37,166 nt of DNA from Pseudomonadota bacterium (GTDB lineage Bacteria > Pseudomonadota > Alphaproteobacteria > Rhizobiales > JAKPQE01). The first letter of the stretch is position 1. Every line of letters begins with the position of its first letter. The notes beneath the pieces are model-generated. The model saw only the letters and a list, made by a program, of their open reading frames with translations. It did not search any database and was not told where the DNA came from. The translations under genes were made by a program, and so were the position numbers. Shown here piece after piece: positions 17,210 to 26,328 of this stretch. The stretch spans positions 1-37,166 of the forward strand of contig JAKPQE010000055.1 of NCBI GenBank assembly GCA_029572955.1. Direction: 5' to 3'.

Positions 17210-17679
17210 CCGTCGCAGGCCGGAGGCGGCGCCTCGAGCAGCACCGGATCGAGCGCCGGCCCGCTGCCGAGGTGGCGGGCCGCGAGATAGCCGAGACCGA
17301 GGCCGGAAAGGGCGGCAAGGCCGACGCCCGCTTCGGCGGTGCCGAGGGCCGCGGCGGCGGCCGCCGCACCCACCATGGCGACGACGGGGACGAGATAGGC
17401 AAGGGCCGCCGCGGCGACGATGGCGCCCTCGCCGATGCCGATGCGCACCCGGCTGCCGACCGGCAGGTCGAGATCGGTGGCGATCCGTATCGGCGCGGCG
17501 TCGGTGCCGAAAAGCCGGGTGAGCGCGGCCGTGCCGCAGCTCGCCGCGACGCCGCAGCTCGCGCAGCCGGCGGTCCGCTGCGGGGCGAGGACGAGGATGC
17601 GCCCGTCGCGGCCGATGACGGTCGCCTCGGCGGCAACGAGGCCGGCGGCGGGATCGAACAGGTCGGGGCTCTCGATCAC
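17206..17679 (-). CDS. rseC: RseC/MucC-like membrane protein
   Basis: This 157-residue protein has an N-terminal cytoplasmic part with Cys39, Cys42 and Cys48 (CASCGVAASC), then two adjacent membrane helices (about residues 88-112 and 119-136, Ala/Val/Leu-rich), as in RseC/MucC. In enterics rseC is tied to the Rsx (Rnf-like) system that re-reduces SoxR, and RseC-type proteins often sit near rnf or apbE. The start is a GTG at 17679 overlapping the hemerythrin stop (GTGA). It may help Rnf assembly or redox tuning, which is inference from neighbourhood and family. Confidence 0.82.
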   Translation of the reverse strand: MIESPDLFDPAAGLVAAEATVIGRDGRILVLAPQRTAGCASCGVAASCGTAALTRLFGTDAAPIRIATDLDLPVGSRVRIGIGEGAIVAAAALAYLVPVVAMVGAAAAAAALGTAEAGVGLAALSGLGLGYLAARHLGSGPALDPVLLEAPPPACDG

Positions 17680-18077
17680 GATGCCGCTCCTTTCGCCTTC
17701 AGATGCGCGGCAAGGGCGCTGTCCATCGTCGCTGCATGGAGATCGAACCAGCGTGGCAGCTCGCGCACATATTCCCGGCCCATGACGAGGAGGCCGCGGT
17801 CGACGCGCCCCGCGATCTGGCGCATCTGGCCGAGCACCCGGTCGTGCTCGCTGCGATGCTCGCCGAGCGCCGCAAAGCCCGTCTCGACCATCAGGCCGTC
17901 CTCGAAGGCGAAATGGGCGGCCGTGTGGGCGACGAGTTCGGCAAAGAGCGCGCGGAATTCGCCGCCACCCGGTGCGTTGCCGAGGGCGTTGACGAGATCG
18001 GCGAAGGCGCGGTGCGTGTCGTCCATGGCGGCGACACCGAGTGCGTGGCGGTCATCGTTCCAGACGAGAAGGGTCAT
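17676..18077 (-). CDS. Bacteriohemerythrin (single-domain O2-binding protein)
   Basis: This 133-residue protein has the four-helix hemerythrin diiron ligand set: His22 (DDTHRAF), His51, His55 and Glu59 (HTAAHFAFED), His74 and His78 (HRSEH), and His114 with Asp119 (HAATMD). The start LLVWNDDRHALGVAAMDDTH matches the usual opening of bacterial single-domain hemerythrins. It would bind O2 reversibly in the cytoplasm, as a sink or carrier. It is translationally coupled to rseC and follows the 67-aa gene by 17 bases, in an operon with a sigma54 promoter, so it should be made during nitrogen fixation. Confidence 0.93.
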   Translation of the reverse strand: MTLLVWNDDRHALGVAAMDDTHRAFADLVNALGNAPGGGEFRALFAELVAHTAAHFAFEDGLMVETGFAALGEHRSEHDRVLGQMRQIAGRVDRGLLVMGREYVRELPRWFDLHAATMDSALAAHLKAKGAAS

Positions 18078-18094
18078 CGCGCGTGGCTCCCGGT

Positions 18095-18298
18095 TCAGAT
18101 GTGGAGGCGCGGCCGGCGCCGGCCGCGATAGGCAGCAAGGTCGACGACCTTGGTGGCGAGCACGGGCGCGGCGGCCTCGGCGTCGGCATGGGGGACGGCC
18201 GCCTCGCGGCGCCGGCCGCCATGCAGCCAGGGCGGCGTCGCGCCATCCGCCGCGGCCGATCCCGGCCGCTCGTCGCAGTCGTTCCGGTTCATCGCCAT
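18095..18298 (-). CDS. Small orphan protein, 67 residues
   Basis: The frame from the ATG at 18298 is preceded by a strong GGAGG about eight bases upstream, sits between the SIR2-like and hemerythrin genes with short gaps, and is probably real. The protein has a polar, disordered-looking first half with NDCDERPGSAAADGATPPWL and a basic end, [20 protein letters not shown] recognise no family. The VDLAAYRGRR end resembles the short tail motif of various small proteins, without known function. A partner or regulator role for its neighbours is only a guess. Confidence 0.6.
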   Translation of the reverse strand: MAMNRNDCDERPGSAAADGATPPWLHGGRRREAAVPHADAEAAAPVLATKVVDLAAYRGRRRPRLHI

Positions 18299-18330
18299 GT
18301 CGGTGGTCCTCCCTGCCGGGCCGGGGTCGT

Positions 18331-19185
18331 TCAGGCGGCAGCCGAGACGCCGCTGGCGGCGCCGAGGAATCCCGCCAGCGACATGCGGATGATCTCGACA
18401 CGCTTCTTTTGCAGGAACCGCGCTTCCTTCTCGGTCGGCTCCTCGATCACCGCCCAGCCGGCCGGCTCGGCGGCGTCGTGGATGATGTCCGACATCACCA
18501 TGCGTTCGGTGTCGCGGTTGAAGCGCATGCCGAGGAAGAGGTAGCGCTTGCCGATGCGCCGCGCCTTGAGGAAGGCGGGAATGCCGAAGCCGCCCATCAG
18601 TTCGGTGATGTAGTCGACATAGTCGGCGTCCGAGGCGATGAACACCGGCTCGGGGATCGGCGAGCCGGCCGGCTTGAAAAGGATCGGCAGGTCGGGGTTC
18701 GCCTCGTCGAGGCTGACGCCGCGATAGCCGGTGCCGTCGTGCTGCGACAGCACGAAGCGGTAGTCGGTGCCGCCGATCCGGGCGATGCCGCGCACCACGA
18801 GATGCGGCGTCGCGGCGAAGCCGTCCTGCAGCTGGGTGTCGCGATTGATGTCGACGACATAGGGCGGCCGGATGGCGGCGAGCCAGTCGTGCAGCGGCGC
18901 GCGGGTCCAGCGCGTCTCGCCATAGGTGCGCATGAGGAACTGCTCGATGAACCGCCGGCCGCGCTTCAGCTCGAGATTCATGGCGGCGCGCGGGAACTCG
19001 AACATCAGCTTCGGCGCCATCGGCCGGCCGCCGTTCATGGCGAGGATCAGGCTGTCGCTGTCGGCGGGGATCGGCGCGCCGGTCGCTGCCTCGACGGCGC
19101 CGGCAAGGGCGCCGGGCCCGAGATAGGGAACGACATCGCCGCTGCGGATATCGGCGACGATGGCTTCGATGTCGGTTCGTTGCAT
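18331..19185 (-). CDS. SIR2-like (SIR2_2-type) protein, nif-associated
   Basis: This 284-residue protein has a SIR2-like nucleotide-binding start, SGDVVPYLGPGALAG (about 15-29), comparable to the VVPFxGAGxS motif of SIR2-like NADases and deacetylases, with Pro-Gly in place of Ala-Gly. Other notable stretches are YVVDINRDTQLQDGF, GTDYRFVLSQHDGTGYRGVS, and ITELMGGFGIPAFLKARRIGKRYLFLGMRF, which is typical of SIR2_2 C-termini. No zinc-binding cysteine pairs are visible. Whether it cleaves NAD, deacylates or only binds a nucleotide is unknown. It is the first gene of the operon, with the sigma54 promoter at 19231-19245, back to back with nifH. The ATG at 19185 gives the conserved N-terminus. Confidence 0.75.
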   Translation of the reverse strand: MQRTDIEAIVADIRSGDVVPYLGPGALAGAVEAATGAPIPADSDSLILAMNGGRPMAPKLMFEFPRAAMNLELKRGRRFIEQFLMRTYGETRWTRAPLHDWLAAIRPPYVVDINRDTQLQDGFAATPHLVVRGIARIGGTDYRFVLSQHDGTGYRGVSLDEANPDLPILFKPAGSPIPEPVFIASDADYVDYITELMGGFGIPAFLKARRIGKRYLFLGMRFNRDTERMVMSDIIHDAAEPAGWAVIEEPTEKEARFLQKKRVEIIRMSLAGFLGAASGVSAAA

Positions 19186-19230
19186 GTCGATTTGCGCTCG
19201 CTTCTGGCGGTTTCGTCGCCAAGGCGCGTT

Positions 19231-19245
19231 GCAAGAAGCAAACCA
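19231..19245 (-). promoter_or_regulatory. Sigma54 promoter of the SIR2-like/hemerythrin/apbE operon
   Basis: The minus-strand sequence TGGTTTGCTTCTTGC has GG-N10-GC and a good TTGC -12 half, but TTT instead of CAC after the GG. It lies 46 bases before the SIR2-like ATG, the same geometry as the rnfA promoter. It is less consensus-like than the others. Confidence 0.65.
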
Positions 19246-19290
19246 TCCGGGGATTTCGATCAAGTAGCGGTAATTGCGGGATTTTTTTGA

Positions 19291-20484
<1,194 letters not shown>

Positions 20485-20512
20485 TCACTTGGACGAGGAC
20501 AATGGGGCAGGT

Positions 20513-20541
20513 CCCGAGAGGGCCTTCGCCCCGGCCTCGGG
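20513..20541 (+). other. Stem-loop between nifH and nifD
   Basis: CCCGAG and CTCGGG arms, with GGCC/GGCC pairs inside and a small bulge, form a stem in the 74-base nifH-nifD gap. There is no T-run. It could slow exonucleases and raise the nifH:nifDK mRNA ratio, which is inference. Confidence 0.45.
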
Positions 20542-20558
20542 CGAATTGGGGAAAGCCG

Positions 20559-22031
20559 ATGTCGACCATGACCAAACAGGAAACCGAGGCCCTCATCCAG
20601 GAGGTTCTCGAAGTCTATCCGGAGAAGGCCAGGAAGGACCGCGCCAAGCATCTGACGGCCAACGACCAGTCGCTCGAGAAGTCGAGCAAGTGCATCACCT
20701 CGAACCGCAAGTCGCTGCCGGGCGTGATGACCATTCGCGGCTGCGCCTATGCCGGCTCGCGCGGCGTGGTGTGGGGTCCGGTCAAGGACATGATCCACAT
20801 TTCGCACGGTCCCGTCGGCTGCGGCCAGTATTCGCGCGCCGGACGGCGCAATTATTACGTCGGTACCACCGGCGTGAACACTTTCACGACGATGAACTTC
20901 ACCTCCGACTTCCAGGAGCGTGACATCGTTTTCGGCGGCGACAAGAAGCTCGACAAGATCATCGACGAGATCGAGATGCTGTTCCCGCTGAACAAGGGCA
21001 TCACCGTCCAGTCCGAATGCCCGATCGGCCTCATCGGCGACGATATCGAGGCGGTGTCGAAGAAGAAGGCGCAGGACCTCGACAAGACCATCGTGCCGGT
21101 GCGCTGCGAGGGCTTCCGCGGCGTGTCGCAGTCGCTCGGTCACCACATCGCCAACGACGCGATCCGTGACTGGGTGTTCTCGCGCGCCGAAGGCAAGGAA
21201 TTCGAGTCGACCCCTTACGACGTCACCGTCATCGGCGACTACAACATCGGCGGCGACGCCTGGTCGTCGCGCATCCTGCTCGAGGAAATGGGCCTCCGGG
21301 TCATCGCCCAGTGGTCCGGCGACGGCACCCTCGCCGAGATGGAGAACACCCCGAAGGCCAAGCTCAACCTTCTGCACTGCTACCGCTCGATGAACTACAT
21401 CTCGCGCCACATGGAAGAGAAGTACGGTATTCCCTGGATGGAATACAATTTCTTCGGTCCGACCAAGATCGAAGAGGCGCTGCGCAAGATCGCCGAGCGT
21501 TTCGACGACAAGATCAAGGAAGGCGCCGAGCGCGTCATCGCCAAGTACAAGCCGGAATGGCAAGCGGTCGTTGCCAAGTATCGTCCGCGTCTCGAGGGCA
21601 AGCGGGTGATGCTCTATGTCGGCGGCCTGCGGCCTCGTCACATCATCGGCGCCTACGAGGATCTCGGCATGGAGGTCGTCGGCACCGGCTACGAATTTGG
21701 CCACAATGACGATTACGACCGCACGATCAAGGAAATGGGCGACGCGACGCTCATCTACGACGACGTCACCGGCTACGAGTTCGAAGAATTCGTCAAGAAG
21801 GTCAAGCCCGACCTCATCGGCTCCGGCATCAAGGAGAAGTACATCTTCCAGAAGATGGGCATTCCCTTCCGCCAGATGCACAGCTGGGACTATTCGGGCC
21901 CGTATCACGGCTATGACGGCTTCGCGATCTTCGCGCGCGACATGGACATGACGCTCAACAACCCCTGCTGGGACAGCATCACGCCGCCCTGGAAGAAGTC
22001 GGGTTCGGCCATGTCGGTCGCGGCCGAGTAA
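20559..22031 (+). CDS. nifD: NifD, nitrogenase MoFe protein alpha subunit
   Basis: This 490-residue subunit has P-cluster ligands Cys62 (RGCAYAG), Cys88 (GPVGCGQYS) and Cys154 ([12 protein letters not shown]). The FeMo-cofactor ligand Cys274 lies in [10 protein letters not shown], and the His ligand in the [15 protein letters not shown] stretch near the C-terminus. His195 in SLGHHIAND is the substrate-channel histidine. Length and motifs are those of the Mo enzyme (no V- or Fe-only features). ATGs at 20559 and 20568 are both possible; the first is spaced better from GGGGAAAG. It pairs with nifK 63 bases downstream. Confidence 0.99.
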   Translation: MSTMTKQETEALIQEVLEVYPEKARKDRAKHLTANDQSLEKSSKCITSNRKSLPGVMTIRGCAYAGSRGVVWGPVKDMIHISHGPVGCGQYSRAGRRNYYVGTTGVNTFTTMNFTSDFQERDIVFGGDKKLDKIIDEIEMLFPLNKGITVQSECPIGLIGDDIEAVSKKKAQDLDKTIVPVRCEGFRGVSQSLGHHIANDAIRDWVFSRAEGKEFESTPYDVTVIGDYNIGGDAWSSRILLEEMGLRVIAQWSGDGTLAEMENTPKAKLNLLHCYRSMNYISRHMEEKYGIPWMEYNFFGPTKIEEALRKIAERFDDKIKEGAERVIAKYKPEWQAVVAKYRPRLEGKRVMLYVGGLRPRHIIGAYEDLGMEVVGTGYEFGHNDDYDRTIKEMGDATLIYDDVTGYEFEEFVKKVKPDLIGSGIKEKYIFQKMGIPFRQMHSWDYSGPYHGYDGFAIFARDMDMTLNNPCWDSITPPWKKSGSAMSVAAE

Positions 22032-22094
22032 CCCTCACGCAACGCTCCATCAAACTTCGGTTGTCCACGGATTGGTGGCACGAAGGAGGATCAG

Positions 22095-23666
22095 ATGAGT
22101 CAGACTATCGAGAAGATCAAGCCGAGCTATCCGCTGTTCCGCGACGAGGACTACAAGGAGTCGCTGACGAACAAGCAGTTGATGTTCGAGGAAAAGGTGG
22201 ACCAGGCGAAGATCGACGAGGTCTTCGAATGGACGACCAGCGTCGAATACAAGGACCTCAACTTCTCCCGCGAGGCGTTGACGATCAACCCGGCCAAGGC
22301 CTGCCAGCCGCTCGGCGCGGTGCTGTGCTCGCTCGGCTTCGAGAACACGCTGCCCTACGTGCACGGCAGCCAGGGCTGCGTCGCCTATTTCCGCACCTAC
22401 TTCAACCGTCACTTCAAGGAGCCGATCGCCTGCGTCTCGGACTCCATGATCGAGGATGCGGCGGTGTTCGGCGGCCAGAAGAACATGTTCGACGGCCTCG
22501 CCAACGCCAAGGCGCTCTACAAGCCGGACATGATCATGGTGTCGACCACCTGCATGGCCGAGGTCATCGGTGACGATCTCAACGCCTTCATCGGCAATGC
22601 CAAGAAGGAAGGCCATATCGAGCAGGACCTCCCGGTGCCGTTCGCCCACACGCCGAGCTTCGTCGGCTCGCACACCACCGGCTGGGACAACATGTTCGAG
22701 GGCGTCATCCGCTACTTCACCCTCAACACGATGGAAGGCAAGGAAGTCGGCTCGAACGGCAAGATCAACATCGTGCCGGGCTTCGAGACCTATCTCGGCA
22801 ACTATCGCGTCATGCACCGCTACATGCAGGAGATGGGCGTTTCCTACTCGCTGCTCTGCGATCCCTCCGAGGTGCTCGACACGCCGGCCGACGGCAAGTA
22901 CCGGATGTATGCCGGCGGCACGACGCAGGCCGAGGTCAAGGACGCGCCGAACGCCGTCGACACGCTGCTGCTGCAGCCCTGGCAACTCGTCAAGACGCGC
23001 AAGTTCGTCGAGGCGACCTGGAAGCATTCGACGCCGAACATCGATATCCCGATGGGCCTCGGATGGACCGATGCGTTCCTGATGAAGGTTTCCGAGATCA
23101 CGGGCAAGGAGATCCCGGCCTCGATCGAGAAGGAGCGCGGTCGCCTCGTCGACATGATGACCGACAGCCACGCCTGGCTGCACGGCAAGAAATACGCGCT
23201 CTGGGGCGATGCCGACTATCTGCTCGGCATGGTCAAGTTCCTGCTCGAGCTCGGTGCCGAGCCGCGCCACATCGTCTGCCACCACGCCAACAAGCGCTGG
23301 AAGAAGGCGATGGAGAAGCTGCTCTCCGAAAGTCCCTACGGCAAGGATTGTGAAGTCCATGTCGGCGCCGACCTGTGGCACATGCGCTCGCTGGTCTTCA
23401 CCGACAAGCCGGACTTCATGATCGGCAATTCCTACGGCAAGTTCATCGAGCGCGACACCAAGTACAAGGGTGACGAATTCCAGGTTCCGTTGATCCGGAT
23501 CGGCTTCCCGATCTTCGATCGTCATCACCTGCACCGCCAGACGACGCTCGGCTACGAGGGCGCGATGAACATCCTGACGACGCTCGTCAATGCGGTTCTC
23601 GAGCAGCTCGACAAGGAAACGATGGGCATGGGGACGACCGACTACAACTACGATCTCGTCCGCTAA
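22095..23666 (+). CDS. nifK: NifK, nitrogenase MoFe protein beta subunit
   Basis: This 523-residue subunit has P-cluster ligands Cys70 (NPAKACQPLGA), Cys95 (GSQGCVAYFRT) and Cys153 (TTCMAEVIGDD). The N-terminal extension QTIEKIKPSYPLFRDEDYKE is the long type of group I MoFe proteins, and the end GTTDYNYDLVR is the usual one. AAGGAGGA precedes the ATG. With NifD it forms the alpha2beta2 enzyme that reduces N2. A GC-rich hairpin follows before nifT. Confidence 0.99.
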   Translation: MSQTIEKIKPSYPLFRDEDYKESLTNKQLMFEEKVDQAKIDEVFEWTTSVEYKDLNFSREALTINPAKACQPLGAVLCSLGFENTLPYVHGSQGCVAYFRTYFNRHFKEPIACVSDSMIEDAAVFGGQKNMFDGLANAKALYKPDMIMVSTTCMAEVIGDDLNAFIGNAKKEGHIEQDLPVPFAHTPSFVGSHTTGWDNMFEGVIRYFTLNTMEGKEVGSNGKINIVPGFETYLGNYRVMHRYMQEMGVSYSLLCDPSEVLDTPADGKYRMYAGGTTQAEVKDAPNAVDTLLLQPWQLVKTRKFVEATWKHSTPNIDIPMGLGWTDAFLMKVSEITGKEIPASIEKERGRLVDMMTDSHAWLHGKKYALWGDADYLLGMVKFLLELGAEPRHIVCHHANKRWKKAMEKLLSESPYGKDCEVHVGADLWHMRSLVFTDKPDFMIGNSYGKFIERDTKYKGDEFQVPLIRIGFPIFDRHHLHRQTTLGYEGAMNILTTLVNAVLEQLDKETMGMGTTDYNYDLVR

Positions 23667-23701
23667 CTCCTTCACCAAACGGGGAAACCTGCTCCTCGAC
23701 G

Positions 23702-23728
23702 GCGCCGCGGGACGGCTTCCCGCGGCGC
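23702..23728 (+). other. GC-rich hairpin between nifK and nifT
   Basis: GCGCCGCGGG (23702-23711) and CCCGCGGCGC (23719-23728) are perfect 10-base arms with a 7-base loop, 35 bases after nifK. No T-run follows, so read-through into nifT is expected. Likely roles are protecting the nifHDK 3' end or lowering downstream transcript. Confidence 0.6.
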
Positions 23729-23761
23729 TGGCAGGGCGGGAAAGGCACCAAGGAGGCACCA

Positions 23762-23974
23762 ATGCCCAGCGTCATGCTCCGCCGCAACGAGGAGGGAACG
23801 CTTCTCTTCTACGTCGCCAAGAAGGATCTCGAGGAGACGATCGTCTCGGTCGAGACCGACACGGAAGACGCCTGGGGCGGGACCGTGGAGCTGTCGGACG
23901 GCTCGAAATACTTCATCGAGCCGATCAGTCCGCCGCCCGCGTTCCCGACGACGCTTCGCTTCAACCGCGTCTAG
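23762..23974 (+). CDS. nifT: NifT/FixU family protein
   Basis: This 70-residue protein starts PSVMLRRNEEGTLLFYVAKKDLEE and contains WGGTVELSDGSKYFIEPI, the NifT/FixU signature. NifT regularly follows nifK in nif clusters; loss has little effect in model organisms and its role is unsettled. GGAGG lies six bases before the ATG. The downstream ferredoxin starts 28 bases after its stop, so it is part of the nifHDK transcript, below the hairpin. Confidence 0.92.
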   Translation: MPSVMLRRNEEGTLLFYVAKKDLEETIVSVETDTEDAWGGTVELSDGSKYFIEPISPPPAFPTTLRFNRV

Positions 23975-24002
23975 CGACGCTCACCGACAGGGGGACTTCA
24001 CC

Positions 24003-24200
24003 ATGGCCATGAAGATCGTCGCCTCGATCTGCACGTCCTGCGGGGACTGCGAACCGGAATGCCCGACGAGCGCCATCCATCCGTTCAAGGGCGTCTATGC
24101 CATCGATGCCGGCAAGTGCACCGAATGCGACGGCGAGCACGACAATCCGCGCTGCCTCGAGCTGTGCATGGAAGACGGCTGCATCGTGGCGGCCGCCTGA
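24003..24200 (+). CDS. nif-associated 2[4Fe-4S] ferredoxin
   Basis: This 65-residue ferredoxin has motif one CTSCGDCEPECPTSAI and motif two CTECDGEHDNPRCLELC, with an eight-residue loop after the second Cys. The final cysteine is followed by Met, not Pro, and an additional Cys lies at EDGC. Similar small ferredoxins occur beside nifT or nifY in other nif clusters and may feed electrons to nitrogenase or to cofactor synthesis. It is distinct from FdxN and FdxB in this window. A 101-base gap to nifY shows nothing notable. Confidence 0.9.
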   Translation: MAMKIVASICTSCGDCEPECPTSAIHPFKGVYAIDAGKCTECDGEHDNPRCLELCMEDGCIVAAA

Positions 24201-24301
24201 GCCGACGACGCGACGGGGCGAGGGGCGGGCCCGCCGCCTCTCGCCGCGACGATGATGCCCGTGTCGCCACCGGCGCGCGGGCCGACGACGAGCGGAGATG
24301 G

Positions 24302-25009
24302 ATGATGAGCGGATCGGATCTCAGCCGCGAGCTCGCCTTGCGGATCGGCCTTGCGGCGCGGACACTGCCCGGTATCGAGGCGGGGGCGCTCGTCGGCATG
24401 CTGGTCGATGCGGTCGGCGTGCCGTTGACCGAGGAAAAGCTCGCCGGCCTCGGCATGAAGGCCTTCCGTCAGGCGGGCGGCGAGGCGCTGCTCGCCATTC
24501 CGATCGACACCGTCAAGGCGGCGCTGAAGCTGCTGAAGGGCGAGGAGATGCCGGCGCCGGCCGAATTGCCCCGGCCTGAGGCCTATGCCGAAGGCGACAT
24601 GCCGGCTTCGATCCGCGTCGCCTGCGCCTCCAATCGCGACGAGGACCTCGACGGCCATTTCGGCTCCTGTGCGCGCTTCCTCGTCTATCAGGTCTCGGCG
24701 AGCGAGGCCCGGCTGATCGACGTGCGCGCGACCGAGGCGCCGGCGGGCGTCGACGACAAGAACGTCTGGCGCACCGGCCTCGTCGCCGATTGTCAGGTGC
24801 TCAACGTCGTCTCGATCGGCGGACCGGCGGCGGCCAAGGTGGTGCGCGCCAACGTCCATCCGGTCAAGCATGCCGAGGGCCGCAAGGCGCGCGAGGTCGT
24901 CGCCGAGCTGCAGCAGGTGCTCGCCGGCTCGCCGCCGCCCTGGCTGGCGCGGGTCATGGGGGTGCCGGCCGGCACCCTCGAGCCGTTCATGCCGGAGGCC
25001 GAACAGTGA
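24302..25009 (+). CDS. nifY: NifY / NafY-like dinitrogenase-cofactor carrier
   Basis: This protein of about 235 residues has two domains. The N-terminal helical domain (about 5-75, LSRELALRIGLAARTLPGIE) is the apo-dinitrogenase-binding type seen in NifY/NafY. The C-terminal NifX-like domain (about 100-220) has CASNRDEDLDGHFGSCARFLVYQV and LNVVSIGGPAAAKVV. Such proteins hold FeMo-co or steady apo-MoFe protein until the cofactor is inserted. ATGs at 24302 and 24305 are both possible after GGAG at 24294. The downstream gene starts by GTGA overlap with its stop. Confidence 0.88.
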   Translation: MMSGSDLSRELALRIGLAARTLPGIEAGALVGMLVDAVGVPLTEEKLAGLGMKAFRQAGGEALLAIPIDTVKAALKLLKGEEMPAPAELPRPEAYAEGDMPASIRVACASNRDEDLDGHFGSCARFLVYQVSASEARLIDVRATEAPAGVDDKNVWRTGLVADCQVLNVVSIGGPAAAKVVRANVHPVKHAEGRKAREVVAELQQVLAGSPPPWLARVMGVPAGTLEPFMPEAEQ

Positions 25010-25269
25010 TCGCCGGCGACGATATCGAGGCGGTCGCCGCCTTCGTCGCCGAGCGCGGCGTCGGCGACGGTCTCGCCCGTCGCCTGCGCGAGCGCTGGCC
25101 GGCGCTGCATTTCACCTGTTGCCACGACGACGACATCGCGGCCGCGCGGCCGGTCCGGCAGGCAGCGGGTTTCAACATCTATCTCGTCTCCGGGCAGGGC
25201 GGCTGCATCGGCTTCACCACCGCGCTCGACGCCGCGACGGGCCTCGTCATCGCCGAAACGGAAGAGTGA
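25006..25269 (+). CDS. Small conserved nif-cluster protein (DUF6129-like)
   Basis: This 87-residue protein starts at a GTG overlapping the nifY stop (GTGA). It contains HFTCCHDDDIAAARPVRQAA, GFNIYLVSGQGGCIGFTT and LDAATGLVIAE. I associate this pattern with small proteins of unknown function (DUF6129, from memory) found in nif clusters near nifY or nifE. Two adjacent cysteines (TCC) could bind metal or take part in redox chemistry. Coupling to nifY suggests work in cofactor handling, which is inference. Confidence 0.7.
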   Translation: MIAGDDIEAVAAFVAERGVGDGLARRLRERWPALHFTCCHDDDIAAARPVRQAAGFNIYLVSGQGGCIGFTTALDAATGLVIAETEE

Positions 25270-25286
25270 CAGAGCCAAGGCGTGTC

Positions 25287-26237
25287 ATGATCGAAGCCGT
25301 CCTCAACGAAATCCATCTCGACAAGGCCTGCGGCGAGGCGGCACCGGCGGCCGATCACGCGGCTCTCCTTGCGGCTGTGCGCGAACTGCTGCCCGAGCTG
25401 CCGTTCCGCCACGCCCTGACGCGATCCGGCTGGCACCGGATCGGCGGCGTCGTCACCGCCGATCTCGGCCGCGTCGCGACCAATCTGCGCCAGTGGGCCG
25501 AGACCGAATCCGACCACGACATGTTCGCGCTCTACGAGGACTACGCCGACAGCGGCTATCTGACGACACGGTTCGACGGCCGGACCCACTATTTCGTGGC
25601 GCCGACCGGCACGCGCGCGCCCGACTTCTTCCAGCTCGAGGTCGAGGAGCTGGTCGAGGTCGTCGACCGGCCGCTGTTCGTCGACGATGAGATGCCCGAC
25701 GACATCGAGGAATTCCTCGATCCGCCGGGGGCGATCGAGGCGCGGGTCGAGCCGCAGGCGCTCGCCGCGCCGCGCTACATCTATCGCGCCATCACCGATA
25801 TCGACGATCTCGTTGCCGACCAGGTGACGTCGGAAGGATCGGATCTTCGATACATCCGCTTCCTGGAGGAGTGGGATCGCTCCAGCGCCGGCGGGCGGGA
25901 GCGGTTCTGCGACCATTTCGTGCTGCGCCTCCTGCCGTTCCGCGATCGCTTCGGCGAGCACAAGATCGAGGCGACGCCGCTGCCGATCGACCCGCTGCCG
26001 GCCGCCGACCCGGCTGCCGCGGCGATGAGCGGGGCAGCGCTCGCCAACTATCTGCAGGCCTATGACGGCGCAGCCGGCTTCCCGATGGCGTGGTACTTCG
26101 CCATGCTCATCCGCAAGAAGGCGATGGCCGACATCGCCCAGTCGGTCTGGCTCGACTATGGCCGCAACTACCGCTATCTGCCGGAGCGCGACCTGCCAAT
26201 CCTCAAGGGCTGGATCAAGAAGCCCTACAGCTTCTGA
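25287..26237 (+). CDS. Uncharacterised nif-operon protein, 316 residues
   Basis: I do not recognise a named family. The protein is acidic and soluble. Visible blocks are RHALTRSGWHRIGGVVTADLG, a middle part rich in Glu/Asp (LEVEELVEVVDRPLFVDDEM), APRYIYRAITDIDDLVADQV, and a conserved-looking end WYFAMLIRKKAMADIAQSVW then DYGRNYRYLPERDLPILKGW. No signal, membrane helix or metal motif is clear. It ends the nifHDKT-fdx-nifY transcript. The ATG at 25287 has AAGG upstream; a GTG at 25266 that overlaps the previous stop (GTGA) is a serious alternative and would add seven residues. The nif promoter for nifE begins just after it. Confidence 0.75.
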   Translation: MIEAVLNEIHLDKACGEAAPAADHAALLAAVRELLPELPFRHALTRSGWHRIGGVVTADLGRVATNLRQWAETESDHDMFALYEDYADSGYLTTRFDGRTHYFVAPTGTRAPDFFQLEVEELVEVVDRPLFVDDEMPDDIEEFLDPPGAIEARVEPQALAAPRYIYRAITDIDDLVADQVTSEGSDLRYIRFLEEWDRSSAGGRERFCDHFVLRLLPFRDRFGEHKIEATPLPIDPLPAADPAAAAMSGAALANYLQAYDGAAGFPMAWYFAMLIRKKAMADIAQSVWLDYGRNYRYLPERDLPILKGWIKKPYSF

Positions 26238-26268
26238 CCGTCGTCGCCGCCGACAAGGTCCTGTCGTT

Positions 26269-26284
26269 TGTCGGGTTTACGACA
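26269..26284. promoter_or_regulatory. NifA upstream activator site (nifE)
   Basis: TGTCGGGTTTACGACA fits TGT-N10-ACA. It is only about 45 bases before the nifE -24 element, closer than usual. Confidence 0.75.
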
Positions 26285-26295
26285 AAGTGCGTGAC

Positions 26296-26315
26296 TGAAA
26301 ACCCAATTGTTTTCA
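26296..26315. promoter_or_regulatory. Inverted repeat between the NifA site and the nifE promoter
   Basis: TGAAAAC (26296-26302) and GTTTTCA (26309-26315) are perfect 7-base arms with the spacer CCAATT. The AT-rich repeat fills the gap between activator site and promoter. It may be a bend or a binding site for an unknown protein. Confidence 0.4.
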
Positions 26316-26328
26316 ACGCGGAAGGCCT

